64,000 bases of DNA from Dugong dugon (GCA_030035585.1 CM057471.1:67976319-68040318); one strand, 5' to 3'; shown: positions 10,725-21,264, numbered from the stretch's first letter. Notes: generated from the letters alone by a model not told the origin. Program-made: numbers and translations.

Positions 10725-11221
10725 AATAGCCAGAATAGGCAAATGTATACAGACCAAAGTTTAGTAATGGGTTACCAGGGGTGGGAAGGAGAGGGTAAGG
10801 TGGAGTCAATGTTTAGGAAGCAATGAACATGTTTATGGTGATAGAAAATCTGGCAACAGATATTGGTGATAGTTGTACAATATGATTAATGTAATTGATG
10901 TCACTAAGTTGTACACATGAAAAATGCTAAATTGGCAAATGTGTTATATATTTTTTACAACAATAAAGAAGGTCACTGTCTATATATGACTTATCTTTGT
11001 GTCTCCCCAATGCAACAAAGACAGTATAAATTAGAACTCAAAATTATGGTGAATAAATAATAAAAACCAGCAGTAGTCTTAAGAAAGGATACTCATGAAG
11101 AAGAAAAGCACAAATACATCAAAAAGACTTAATGGTGCACTGTATTACAAAGAAAAAAAACTGAAGTTCCAACACTACAACTACAGCATTCTTTACTAAT
11201 ATAATACAACCAATAAAAGAA

Positions 11222-12235
11222 TAATTCATTCAACAAATATTCAAGCGCCTACTAAGTGTCAGGCGCTGTTCTAGGTGCTAGGAATATACAGAAAACAAAA
11301 CCAACAAAAATTCTTGCCTTCATGGAGCTTATACTCTAGTGGAGGAAAAATGGCAATAAAAATGTATTGTGAGTTAGATGGTTTAAGTGTTATGAAAGAA
11401 AGAGTGGGTACAAAGGGGAGGGGGTTATTATGAAGCGCCAGAAAAAGAGTCTCCATTTTAATAGGGTAGTAACGGAAGGCCTCACTGAGAGGGGACATAT
11501 GAGCAAAGATCTGAAAAGGCTGGAGTAAGCCAAGCAAACATCTGAGAAAGAGCATTTTAGGCAGAGAAACAAGTGCAAACAACCTGAGATAGGAATATGC
11601 CTATCATGTTAAAGGAACAGCAAGAAGGCCAGTATGGTCAGAATGGAGAAAGCAACAAGAAGAGTAACAAGTGACAAGGTCAGAAAGAAAAGGAGAAGGG
11701 ATCAGATCACATAAAGCCTTGACAGAACTTTGATCTATTACTCTGAACAAGAAGAGGAATGACTGAAGGGACTTGACAGAAGGAGAAAAAACCTAACTTA
11801 CTTTTTTAAAATGGTCATTCTTGCTACGGTGTTGAGAAGAGACCATAAGAGGGCAAGAGCAAAAAAGGGCTACTGGAATAATTCAGATGAGTTGATGGAC
11901 ACTTAGACCAATGGAGGTGATGAGAAGTGGTCAGTCTAGAAATATTCTGAAGGCAGAGCTGACAGGATTTCCTGATGGATCAGATGTTGAGTGTAAGAGA
12001 GCATCAAGGATGACTCCAAGGTTTTGGCCTGAGTCAAATGGAAAGATGGAATTGCTATTTACTGAGATGTGGAAGACAACACAAGGGGCAGGTTGGGATA
12101 GGCAGGGCAGAGATCATAAGTTTGGTTTCGGAAAAGTTCCGTATGAGATGCCAACAAAATATGTAAGTGGAGATGTCAAGCAGAAGTAGGATATACAAGT
12201 CTGGAGTTCCAGGCTAGAAATAAAAATATTTGGGA
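11222..12235 (-). repeat. L2-class ancient LINE remnant, reverse orientation
   Basis: Starts ATTCATTCAACAAATATTCAAGCGCCTACTAAG, the reverse complement of the L2 3' end, then CTTCATGGAGCTTATACTCTAGTGG. It continues with GCATTTTAGGCAGAGAAAC and, further on, GGATGACTCCAAGGTTTTGGCCTGAG and AGATGTCAAGCAGAAGTAGGATATAC, phrases common in an ancient mammalian repeat. The right half may be a separate family. Open frames of about 90-100 codons on both strands are incidental. Confidence 0.55.
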
Positions 12236-12249
12236 CTCATCAGCACATA

Positions 12250-12425
12250 CACAGTATTTAATGCTGTTATAACTTTCTTGTTATCTTCTTTAATTCTCAC
12301 TATAACTCTGTAATTTCAGGTTTTTATTCCAATTTTACACATGAAGAGAGAGATCATACAACTTATAAATAGCACAAGACCTCAAAGTTAAGTCTTCTAG
12401 TGTTGAAAACATACTTCTACTACCC
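12250..12425 (-). repeat. MIR SINE, diverged
   Basis: AATTCTCACTATAACTCTG, then TTCCAATTTTACACATGAAGAGAGAG, then TATAAATAGCACAAGACC and CTTCTAGTG follow the reverse MIR order (CTCACAACAACCCTG ... CCATTTTACAGATGAG). Confidence 0.55.
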
Positions 12426-12429
12426 AACA

Positions 12430-12954
12430 GCAGTAGAACTGAAATTGCACAGAGGGTCATCTCCAGGCATACCTACAAGGAGAGTTCACCCCAATGCCAG
12501 CCCTTTGTCTCAGATTCATTACTACCCAATAATCCTGGAACCAAGAGCTTCCTAGGAGGAAAAATAAGCATTATCCCACATAGTGCTTGAAAAGACTTAT
12601 ACCCAAGGGCTCAACTGAAAGAGGCAGGTTTTAAATGTAATTGCCACCAATTTTCCTTGCCAAATTCAGAGACTAACAGGAATCTGATATACAGCTTCTG
12701 AAAGGATGTTCTGAAAGTCTGCCTATCACTGCTCTAGAATCTATCTCTTGTGCCTCCGCTTCTCCAAATGTAATGTTCTGCTGTTCATTTATATCATACA
12801 CCTATCATAGGGACCAAAGTCCAGGTATGTGAACTCTGAGCTCTAGAAATTAAGGACATTACTAAACAATAATAGTGACCATGCTCAAAAGCCAATTTTG
12901 CACAATTCCACATTTATCATGAAGCTGGCAGATCAGAAAGCATCGCGGTTAATA
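12430..12954. other. No gene or named repeat recognised
   Basis: Mixed-composition sequence with no convincing exon, repeat or RNA gene. Confidence 0.4.
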
Positions 12955-12966
12955 CTTTTTAAGATA

Positions 12967-13011
12967 AAAAAAATCCACTGCCAATCGAGTCGATTCTGAC
13001 TCATACTGACC
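12967..13011 (-). mobile_element. Tail-only AfroSINE insertion (45 bp)
   Basis: Only A-rich sequence plus ATCCACTGCCAATCGAGTCG and ATTCTGACTCATACTGACC is inserted. The flanks CTTTTTAAGATA (12,955-12,966) and CTTTTTAAGATA (13,012-13,023) are a perfect 12-bp duplication. It is therefore a complete insertion event of a severely 5'-truncated SINE, not a relic of a longer copy. Confidence 0.88.
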
Positions 13012-13023
13012 CTTTTTAAGATA

Positions 13024-14755
13024 CCATCTTTTTAAAAGCCTCATCACAAGTATGCTTGATATCTGTTTTTCCATACTAACCTTGACATTATAAGTTATTC
13101 ACAGCTAACGTCAGAAATAACTGAAAAGTATGCATATCCAGGGTTTCAGATGTTTATTCTCTCCACCTACATTTTTCAAAATTGCCAACACTTTTTCCCC
13201 CTACTTCACTAGCTTTGCTAACTAAAACTGAGTTGTCCAGAGTTGAGAGCTACCCACCACCCAGTACTTCATTAGGTAAAAATGTAGGTGGCCTAAACGT
13301 AGAAAAGCCTATGATTAGAAGTAATATTTGACAAATTTCAGATTTACTTGGAATTATAAACATCACAGGAATTAACTACCTCCATCTTAATTTTTTGAAA
13401 CAAATTACTTCCTTATCAGGTCACTACCTAGCTGTCTTAAAATGTACTGATTTTCAGTTAGGCTGAATGAACACAGGTAACCAAAGTTACAGGCTCTATT
13501 TTCACATTAACAGCCAATCTACCTTGGGAAGGATCTACTTTTTACTCAAAATAATGTTATCAAGCCCTACCAAGAAATTTTAGGTCTGGTACAAAACAAT
13601 GTCAACGAATGTTTGCTGAATTAAACTGGCAAAACAGTTTAGCAAGTTAAAAAAAAATTTTTTTAGATTGAGTTTTTTAGGACAACTACTGTTTGCTATA
13701 GGTCAACAGTACTAAAACGGTTAAGTTAAATTCATAAACAAAATGCTGATCTGCCCAAGAGGACATGTTCAAAGCCCTGGGACCTGGAAAACTGCAAAGA
13801 ACAGGAAATTCTGCAGGTGCAGTAGGAAGCTACATCTTATCCATGACCCAGAAACGCCTCAGAATTTATTACACAACTACTGCAGAATTCTCACTTTTCA
13901 TATGGAAATAAACCATGAAGTCACACAATGCAAAAGGCTGTGATTTTATTATTGATATAATCAGCTGTACCCTTTCAAGTTAGGCTAAAGTTAGCTGGAA
14001 AAAAAAAAGCAGATGTTCTACATGGTGTTAGTTATATCAGAAGTTAAGAGATTTGGATGTCAAGTAACTAAAATTTAGGACTCCTTCATTCACTCAGCCA
14101 TACACATACATGGAGTGTCTTTTGTGAAGTAGGGTCCATACTTCTCAAACACAGTGCACTTGAAGAAATCTTTGGGCAAGAAATAACTCAAATTAGGCAT
14201 GAAAGTGACAAATGAGGTCATCTGGTCATCCCACTGTTTAATGCAAAACCTAAAAATTAGAAGGAAGATTTACAGATCTTTCAGCTCAAACCATTTAATT
14301 ATCTCTATCACCATTAATCTGGCCTGTCATTACTTTATTTGTTTTAACTGACATATAAATTTAACTTACATCTCTCAACAAACAGCTTCTAAAATTAGAC
14401 TGGATTATAAAGTCCCTCATAATTACCTGACAGAAACAGTTTTTCTACAGCTGAACAAATTTTGAAAAACAAGCAATCTTCCAATAAAAGGATCTATGCA
14501 AAACAAATGAAAACAGAGGAGCAGTAAGATGAATAATGGTGTCCAAACATGTTGTGTAAGAGAGTAAACTAGTAAGAGTAGATCAGCTAGCACAGAAAGA
14601 CTACTCCCTGAGATGAGTATTACCAAACTCAAGGCAAATGAATGTCTAATAAAGCAATTGACTATTTACATTTTTCCAATGTCAATCATGTCCAGCAAAG
14701 ACTTTTTAACAACTTAGTAAATCAAACCACAACATTAAAAAAGCATTTAAAAACC
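13024..14755. other. No gene or named repeat recognised
   Basis: About 1.7 kb of AT-rich sequence. Scattered open frames of 66-69 codons lack splice context, codon bias or recognisable domains. Confidence 0.4.
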
Positions 14756-14756
14756 A

Positions 14757-14876
14757 TTCTCCATAATTGTTGCACAACATGGTGAATATACTTAATGTCA
14801 CTGAATTGTACACTTGAAAATGGTCAAAACGGCAAAATTTTTGTTCTATATATTTTACCTCAATAATTTTTTTTTA
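14757..14876 (+). repeat. L1-type 3' terminus fragment
   Basis: ATAATTGTTGCACAACATGGTGAATATACTTAATG, then CACTGAATTGTACACTTGAAAATGGTC, then TATATATTTTACCTCAATAA parallel the end of the L1 copy at 10,880-10,970 (GTTGTACAATATGATTAATG ... AAGTTGTACACATG). The fragment ends in a T/A-rich tail. Confidence 0.7.
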
Positions 14877-14879
14877 AAT

Positions 14880-15484
14880 TATTCTTCATGAAATACAGTA
14901 TAACCTGTTAAGGGACTTGGCAATGTCAAACAGATGGGCAATAATTTCATAATAAAACTTTAAAACGAAGAAGCATTAAATAAACCAGAACATGGAAGCT
15001 TATCCCCAGCAAAAAGGACAGCTCTATTTTTGTCTTCACGTTATTTAGAATTAATTTTTTGCAAAATACATAGAAAAATGTATTACATTATTCCTGATTT
15101 AAAAATCAAATACACTAAGCTAGAGAAGTACTCTGTCTCATGGACATTCATGCTTGGAAACAATCTTAGGTTATAGCTAGAACTCAGAAAGTCTCTCAGA
15201 AGCTTCTTCTGCTCAGACAGAAGAATTCAAATCAGCACGAACACTCAGCTACAGAAATATGTCAGGAAAGAAAGACGGACAAGAGAGCAAATAATGAACA
15301 AATTTCAATTTGCATACACCTCTTATATTCAAAGTAGTTAGCTTCATCTCCACCCCAGCTCCTCACTACAAACTAATCCACCTGATGACAAATTCTGAAG
15401 TACTAATTATTATTTGATCAGTCTAAAAGCCATAGAAAAAAGGGGAACTGAAAAAATAACATCTCCTGTATTTACATAGCTCTA
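14880..15484. other. No gene or named repeat recognised
   Basis: AT-rich sequence between an L1 tail and the SINE run; nothing I can name. Confidence 0.4.
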
Positions 15485-15495
15485 GTCTTCCAGAG

Positions 15496-15659
15496 GAGCC
15501 CTGGTGGCACAGCGGTTGAGAGCTACAGCTGCTAACCAAAAGGCTGGCAGTTCGAAATCACCAGCTGCTCCGTGAAAACCCTAGGGGCAGTTCTACTCTG
15601 TCCTATACAGTTGCTGTGAGTCAGAATTGACTCGACAGCAACAGGTTTGGGTTTTTTTG
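15496..15659 (+). mobile_element. AfroSINE, copy 1 of a run of three
   Basis: Head GAGCCCTGGTGGCACAGCGG, B-box region GGCAGTTCGAAATCACC, tail GAATTGACTCGACAGCAACAGG and a T-rich end. It is bracketed by GTCTTCCAGAG (15,485-15,495) and GTCTTGCAGAG (15,660-15,670), 10 of 11 bases identical. Confidence 0.92.
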
Positions 15660-15670
15660 GTCTTGCAGAG

Positions 15671-15866
15671 GAGCCCTGGTGGTGCAGTGGTTAAAGTGCT
15701 CAGAGGTGAACCAAAAGGCCAGCGGATGGAACCCACCAGCCGTTTCATGGGAATCCGTAAAGATTTACAGCCTTGGAAACCCTACGGGGCAGTTCTACTC
15801 TGTCCTATAGGATCACTGTAAGTTGGAATCAACTCGAGGGCAGTGGATGCGGTTTTGGTTTTTTCA
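15671..15866 (+). mobile_element. AfroSINE, copy 2 of a run of three
   Basis: Head GAGCCCTGGTGGTGCAGTGG and tail GGAATCAACTCGAGGGCAGTGG. It carries the extra middle segment CGTAAAGATTTACAGCC typical of the longer variant. Left boundary GTCTTGCAGAG, right boundary GTCTCCCAGAA (15,867-15,877). Confidence 0.92.
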
Positions 15867-15877
15867 GTCTCCCAGAA

Positions 15878-16078
15878 CGAGCCCTGGCGGTGCAGTGGTT
15901 CTCAGCTGATAACCAAAAGGTCGGTGGTTCAAACCCACCAGCCGCTCCCAGGGAGAAAAATGTGGCAGTCTGCTTCCGTAAAGATTATAGCTTTGAAAAC
16001 CCTATGGAGCAGTTCTACTCTATTCTATAAGCTTTCTATAACTCAGAATCAACTCGACGGAATGAGTTTGGTTTTTGA
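15878..16078 (+). mobile_element. AfroSINE, copy 3 of a run of three
   Basis: Head CGAGCCCTGGCGGTGCAGTG, B-box region GGTGGTTCAAACCCACC, longer-variant segment CGTAAAGATTATAGC, and tail AATCAACTCGACGGAATGAG. Right boundary ATCTTCCAGAA (16,079-16,089). Two short open frames overlapping it are not genes. Confidence 0.92.
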
Positions 16079-16302
16079 ATCTTCCAGAAAGACTTAAACT
16101 TGTTTTATATGAACTACCTCAATTCTCATGGGAGGCAGATAAAAGAATCAGGTCTCTGGAGGAAAAACAAGCACAAAGGGATCGAGTATCTTGTCAGGCA
16201 AGTCACCAGGGAAAATAATACCAGAACCCAATTATTTAGCCTACAAAGTCTAAACAGCGTGCTTTCCTTGGCTCATAAACTTAGGATAATATTTTAAAGT
16301 GC

Positions 16303-16346
16303 CTATGGAGTTGGAGTTGACTCAATGGCAACTAACAACAACAGAA
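16303..16346 (+). mobile_element. AfroSINE or RTE tail fragment
   Basis: Only the shared 3' tail is seen: GGAGTTGACTCAATGGCAAC followed by TAACAACAACAG. The (AAC)n ending resembles the RTE tail at 43,352 as much as the SINE. Confidence 0.6.
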
Positions 16347-16349
16347 AAT

Positions 16350-18100
16350 TATCCCAAGCCATAGAACTTCTTGGAGCAATACATATAATCAGGACACTCT
16401 CTCAGAATACTATGAGCAAGAACGTACTGCTTGCCCCAAATCAATAAAATGGACTAACACAAGGGACTTAAAAAATACAAAGAGGAAACAATGAACATAT
16501 CGGAATGAATTTTCAAAGGTCACTCTATTCACCTTATATCCTACTGCCCAAATTCTCTGCCCAGGAGCCAAGGAGGTCAGACATGTTCCTTATAACTATA
16601 CTCTATACCTATATCAAATCTCAAAATCCTGCTAAGAGTTGCAGTCAAAAGCATATTATACCTTAAAAACCTTTCCCTCCAAAAATAGCAATGACTTCAG
16701 AGCACTGTTTTGCTGCCTACAGGATACACGTCAAATCTGGGTTTTAAAAATCATTAGCTTCCAGTTTATTTTTAAAATATTTATATTTACAGATTCAGAT
16801 TGCTTAAAGTTTGGTGCTCTGCTCAGCCTTCATTAAATTTAGATAAGAGTCCCACTGCCACTCAGATTTATTAGTTGATCGTATAATGGCTGCATTAAGA
16901 TATTTCCTAAATTGACAAAAGCAGAAAACTAATGAACCCAGAACACTCCCAAGTTACCAAGGGGAACTTTCACTTGAAATCATTCTAGGCACCACATTAC
17001 ACACTACATGAAACTCACAGAGCAATGATTGAAGTTATACTTGCAACATGATGAAATAATGTATTTTAGCGAAATCTGACAAGACTAAATTTTCAACTGT
17101 CAAAAGGGAAGTCATTTTCCAAGATTCTAGGAAACTCTGCTTACTGAGGCACTCTCAAAGTACTTTCCTTAATCCTTCCAAATCCCAAAGAATCTAACAC
17201 AAGCCACAGAATGCTGAATGAGACCTGTCTGTGCTCAAACCCCTAAAGGTTATTTTATACCATGTATTTGGCAAACTGATAGCTGTATGTTTGCACAATC
17301 CCAGAATTCTTTCTTCAATAAAATTAACATTACACTTCCCAACTCAAAATACCAGAGAATCTACGAAGCACCTAGGGATTTAAAAAAGAAAAAAAAGCCT
17401 ACTCTACCCAAATTTTACTTGAACTATTTGGAAGGAAATACAGACAACCCAGTTTCAGTTATTCACACCTTGAAGGAGTTAAACAGTCGATGGGCTCCCC
17501 TTCTGCCGCTTTTAGGAGCTGGGTGTACATTACACTTCAGCTGTCTGCCTCTAGCATGGGACTCAGATATTACATCACCGAATGCCTGAAAATTGCCCTA
17601 TTTCCCAGAAACCACCAGGGTATATGAGACACTGCACCAAGGTATCTCTTCCTCCGTTTTATACACAGCCCTTGAATGCTGCTGACTGGTAGCACCATCT
17701 CTCTTGCAGTATCTTCACAGAGGCATCTGCCCTGCACCTGCTGCAATGCCATTTCTATTCACTCTTGGTGCACTGCTTGTGACCCTGTATGGTTCTTCTA
17801 TCTGTCCACTTCTCAGGTCAATGTGCTAGGACAGTATGCCCCCACCACACATCTCCTCCAAACGTGGGACTATATACTTGGCTCTTTCTTACCCCTTCCC
17901 CATTCACTGGGTTCTGGAACTAACTCAAATCAGGTTTCATGACATCTCTGATCCTAGAAGCATGAACTTTCAGATATGATACAGAACTTAATGTCTTCTA
18001 TTTTCCATTAACATCATTCCAGAATCCACATCTCCCTAGGCTCTCCAATTCCTTTAAATCCAGAATTTAATCCCCTCACCCTTTAGCTTTTTTCTAACTT
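16350..18100. other. No gene or named repeat recognised
   Basis: Includes an open frame of 123 codons (17,218-17,589, plus) without Kozak, domain or splice support. Composition becomes progressively C/T-rich to the right, leading into the polypyrimidine tract. Confidence 0.4.
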
Positions 18101-19830
18101 CTGCACTCTGCCCTTTCTTATACTTTCACTGACATAAAAATTTTGGCCACCTTAATCTCTCAAGACTCAAGGTTTTCCAATCTCTCCATACACTCCAGCA
18201 TCCTCCTTCCTCTCTTCTATACCCTCTTCTCATCCCCAACTTAAGCAACCTATTTTCTTTCCTAAGTCTCTCCAACCTCTAAATAGTCATTTCCTCCCCT
18301 ATACCTGGGCATCCTACACTTCCCCCATTACTATTCCAGTTAAAAATACAAGCTATCCCTTTCTAGTCACAGAGATGCCCACATACATCTCTACCTTGTC
18401 CTTTCCTTACCCCACTATGAGTACTATGAAATCTTCTACATCCTCTACTCAAATATATCCTATCTTCTCCCCACCTCTCCCACTGTTCCTTGCCTGTCCC
18501 CTTCTCCCTATATCACAATATCTAGTGCCCCTAACCAGTTATTCCCTCCTACTACATTCATACTCCACACCTGTACACCCTCCCTTCCAAACTATCCCCC
18601 GTTGGCCCGCTCTACTGATTTCCCTTCATACACACTCCATCTCCCTCCTTCTCTCCAACGACCCTCCACACTTCCTGCCCCAGAAACACTTCCATCTGTC
18701 CCTACACCTCAGCTGCCACTCCAAGAACATTTCTCTCGTCCCCCTTCCATTTCACACCTTCCGCCTTCCATTTCACACACACTGTACTCTGCCCCACACC
18801 CCTCCCCTCCAATGTCATCCCAACACCAAAGTTCCCTCTCTTGCTGCTCCCCATCAGCGTCCATACTTCCTGCAGGAACACCCTCCATTTCACCCACTTC
18901 TCCTGCTACTCACCAAATGCCCCAAACACCTCCTACCCACACATCTCTCGATGCCCGTCACCCTACTCCACTGTCCCCATTCCTCTCTCAAACTCAACCC
19001 CTACCCCAATCACCTTTCACTCCATACTCATCTCCCCTTGAGCCACCACCATCATACCCGCCATTAGCCCCTCACATGCCCAGTTTGTCCAACCTCAACA
19101 TCCTCCTGCCTCCCTTGCGTCTCCCCTACACCTATCCTGGCCACTCTCCCTCACACCCCTCACAATGTCTCCTGAAGCCTCTGGGCCCACCCTCACACAC
19201 ACCTCCTGCCTGAACACCCTCCATTTCCCTCACCATCACTGGGAAGATACGTAGACACTCTTCTTTCTTCTCTGCCCTTTTCACACTCACCCTGCCACAT
19301 TTCCCCCTACTCAGACACCCTCCTCCATCTTTTCCTTCACATATGTCCTGTGGCCTTCCTAATATCGGCTCCGACTCCCTGTTCCTCACACACAGCCCCA
19401 ACCGGGACATCTCCTTCCCTTACTCTCTAGAGCCCCCAATCTTCTCCCTCCATTCCCAACACACTCGCCTCTGCCCTCCTCAAAGCCCCCCTCACATCCT
19501 CTTTAACCTCCCCGTGTACCGCCCCGTCCACTCGGCAGAACGTCCTCCATCCCCTCATCCAGGCATTCATCCTGACACCCACAGGCCCCCCACGCCTGCC
19601 CGAAGGCCCTTACCCTACCTTGGGCCAGATCCCTCCACCCTCCATTCTCCCTCAAATCTACCCACACCCTCTGCCTGCCCCCCAAATTCTCTCCACCGGC
19701 TTCTGACCCCAATGTCCTCCAACACCTGCCCAGAGCCCCTCGCCCTCCTTCCTACCCAGACCTCAAGGCGCCCGGTCCCCCCACACTGCCCACGCCCTCC
19801 TCGTGCTGGAGCCAGGACCCCGTCCCCCCC
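18100..19830. repeat. Long polypyrimidine (C/T on plus) tract beside the CpG island
   Basis: About 1.7 kb where the plus strand is overwhelmingly C and T with some A and little G. Internal near-repeats are present. CCTTCCATTTCACAC occurs at 18,743-18,757 and again at 18,764-18,778 (21-bp period). GAACACCCTCCATTT occurs at 18,876-18,890 and again at 19,212-19,226. Because G is scarce and stop codons need it or TAA, long frames arise by chance (230, 203 and 385 codons); their products are low-complexity P/S/H/L strings with no domain. The complementary strand is G/A-rich. The tract directly joins the island, downstream of the inferred leftward promoter. Confidence 0.85.
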
Positions 19831-20086
19831 CCCGAAGGTGAGCAAGGCTGCTCGCTGCCCTTGCCCGAAGAGGCTGGGGCACAGCAGCGGCAGCGGCCAC
19901 AATGCCGGAGACACGGGGGCCAGGATTGCTCCCTGCTTTCCGCCTCGGCCGCCGCCGCTGCTAAGGACGCACAACAAACAATGCGGGGCCCGGGCCGGCT
20001 CCGTCAACCGCCTCAACCGCCGCCTTAACCGCCACCCGCCCGGGACGGCCCGCCGCGCAGGCGCCTGCCCCACAGCCGCAGCCTAC

Positions 20087-20245
20087 CCGCGCCGCCGCGC
20101 TCTGCCCGCGCCCGGTCCCTGCTCCCGCTCCGCCGCCGCCGCCACCTCGTCCGCTCGCGTCTCCGGCTCCTCAGCCCAGCGGCGGCGGCTGCGGCGACTG
20201 CTGCCCTGGTGGCGCTTGCAGCTCCGGTCTCCGCTTCGGCGGCGG
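20087..20245 (-). other. Candidate untranslated first exon with GT donor
   Basis: On the minus strand, sequence just downstream of the CCAAT/E-box cluster reads as a GC-rich 5' untranslated stretch. It ends at GCGCGG|GTAGGC, with the GT at 20,086-20,085. No start codon in good context with a sustained coding frame is visible before the donor, so the exon would be non-coding. The start site is not defined by sequence. I infer a leftward gene whose long first intron spans the left 20 kb; no exon of it is proven here. Confidence 0.4.
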
Positions 20246-20252
20246 CGGCGAG

Positions 20253-20281
20253 CACGTGACGCCGCCGAGCGCGCACATTGG
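20253..20281 (-). promoter_or_regulatory. E-box plus CCAAT core promoter cluster
   Basis: CACGTGAC at 20,253-20,260 is GTCACGTG on the minus strand, a canonical USF/MYC/CLOCK or TFEB-type E-box. ATTGG at 20,277-20,281 is CCAAT on the minus strand, 16 bases upstream of the E-box. This order (CCAAT, then E-box, then GC-rich untranslated sequence) favours leftward transcription. CpG promoters are often bidirectional, so rightward activity is not excluded. Confidence 0.55.
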
Positions 20282-20492
20282 CCGGACCAAGAGGCGGGCA
20301 CCGGGCTGCTGGGGAACGGAAAGCCCGCCCCCTCGCTCGCCTCGTGCCCCCTCCACGCGCGCTCTGCCGCACCTGAGGGAGCAGGCCAGCGCCCGCCGCC
20401 GCGGTGCTGCGTGCCGCCTGCGCCAACTGCGCACCTGGGAGCGCACAGGGTGCACACGCTGTTGGCGGCCGCATGCACCTGCGAGCGGCCGC

Positions 20493-20500
20493 TTACGTAA
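20493..20500. promoter_or_regulatory. TTACGTAA palindrome (D-box / NFIL3-type site)
   Basis: Perfect palindrome TTACGTAA in the right shoulder of the CpG island, about 235 bases from the E-box. PAR-bZIP factors (DBP, TEF, HLF) and NFIL3 bind this sequence. Function here is inferred only. Confidence 0.4.
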
Positions 20501-20834
20501 ACTGCGTCCCCGCCCTCCTCCCCTGGCCAGGCCTCCGCCCGCTGCAGCACCTGAGGCGTGCTGCGTTAGCGGCGTTACTGCCGCGGAGCGGGAACGAGCT
20601 GCGCTGGGAGACGAGTGAAATGCACAGAAACTTCGTAACTTTCGAACCTGGGAGCGGCTCCGGGCAGCCGCAGCGAGTCGGTCCTCCCCGGGCCCTGCGC
20701 CCCAATGTCCCCCTGCCCCAGTGGCTACGCAAACGGAGTAAGCGCCGCAATGCCTATCCGGATGGAGTAGGGGGAGGTCAATGGGCTTTTACCTTTTAAA
20801 AGGTGCGGGTCCCCAGTTTTCGCGCCCCCTATCA

Positions 20835-21000
20835 TTGCCAGCTGTGTGACCTTGGCCGAATTACTGAACCACTCAGAGCCTCGGTTTCCTAGTCAGCGAA
20901 CCTGGGACAATAATCTGACTTCGGAAATTGTTGGGGAAATGAAGTAAGTCATAACAGAATAGGTGTGAGCTTTCCTGGCACATAGCAGGCGCTGAAGAGA
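20835..21000 (+). repeat. MIR SINE
   Basis: Forward MIR: TTGCCAGCTGTGTGACCTTGG, CTCAGAGCCTCGGTTTCCTAG, GGGACAATAATCTGAC and CTTTCCTGGCACATAGCAGGCGC. It lies just outside the CpG island. Confidence 0.8.
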
Positions 21001-21264
21001 AGTTGCAGCTTATTCAGCAATCACCTCTCCTTCCCCCAGCTCTAAACCACACCTAATGGACCTCCCTGGGGTTGAGTTTGGGGTCAAGACCTCTCTGACT
21101 TCCGTATGGTTGTGTTAGACTTTCGCTGAACACCTACTGGCACCGTGCCAGGGCTGACGCTGGGGTGGAAATGAAGGTTTGCTTTATATTTTACAGATTC
21201 GCTCGCTAGCCAGTACCCAGCATTCTGTTAGCCAGTTGGGGAAGGAGGGAGTATATATCCGTTC

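Larger units (their letters stand above)
9845..10975 (+). mobile_element. L1-type LINE 3' part, interrupted by an AfroSINE
   Basis: Left part: TAATATCCAGAATATATAAAGAACTCC, then AACAACCCAATAAAAAAAATGAGCAAAGG, the well-known L1 ORF2 3' region. It resumes at 10,204 with GTGCAAATCAAAATCACAATAAGATACC and runs through the ORF2 C-terminus into a 3' UTR that ends at a weak AATAAAGAAGG. A 13-bp target duplication shows the SINE at 10,027-10,203 landed later. Confidence 0.85.
19780..20720. promoter_or_regulatory. CpG island
   Basis: About 0.9 kb of very GC-rich sequence with dense CpG, in sharp contrast to its AT-rich surroundings. It has many CCGCCG and GGCGGC runs. Candidate sites seen by eye are GC boxes (GAGGCGGGC near 20,291; GCCCGCCCC near 20,323), an NRF1-like GCGCAGGCGC (20,055-20,064), an E-box and a D-box (listed separately). 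Open frames of 80-155 codons on both strands here are compositional. The gene driven from it cannot be named from this window. Confidence 0.9.

Noticed and set aside
15485-16089. Repeat-spacer pattern resembling an array
   Set aside because: The units are about 165-200 bp AfroSINEs separated by target-site words in a mammalian genome; this is not a CRISPR array.
18375-19213. Two overlapping long open frames (230 and 203 codons) on the plus strand
   Set aside because: They lie in a C/T-only tract where stop codons are rare; products are low-complexity P/S/H/L strings in two frames at once, with no domain or splice sites.
19832-19842. Strong plus-strand splice donor CGAAG|GTGAGC at the left end of the island
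   Set aside because: Good consensus, but no upstream plus-strand exon or promoter is evident, since the sequence before it is the pyrimidine tract; kept only as a note that rightward transcription is not excluded.
19343-20500. 385-codon open frame crossing into the CpG island
   Set aside because: Pyrimidine-tract and GC-rich composition explain it; the frame ignores the promoter structure, its product is P/R-rich, and the opposite strand is equally open.
20025-20799. Several 80-155-codon frames on both strands of the CpG island
   Set aside because: GC-rich DNA lacks stops; the R/A/G-rich products overlap antisense and show no conserved domain.
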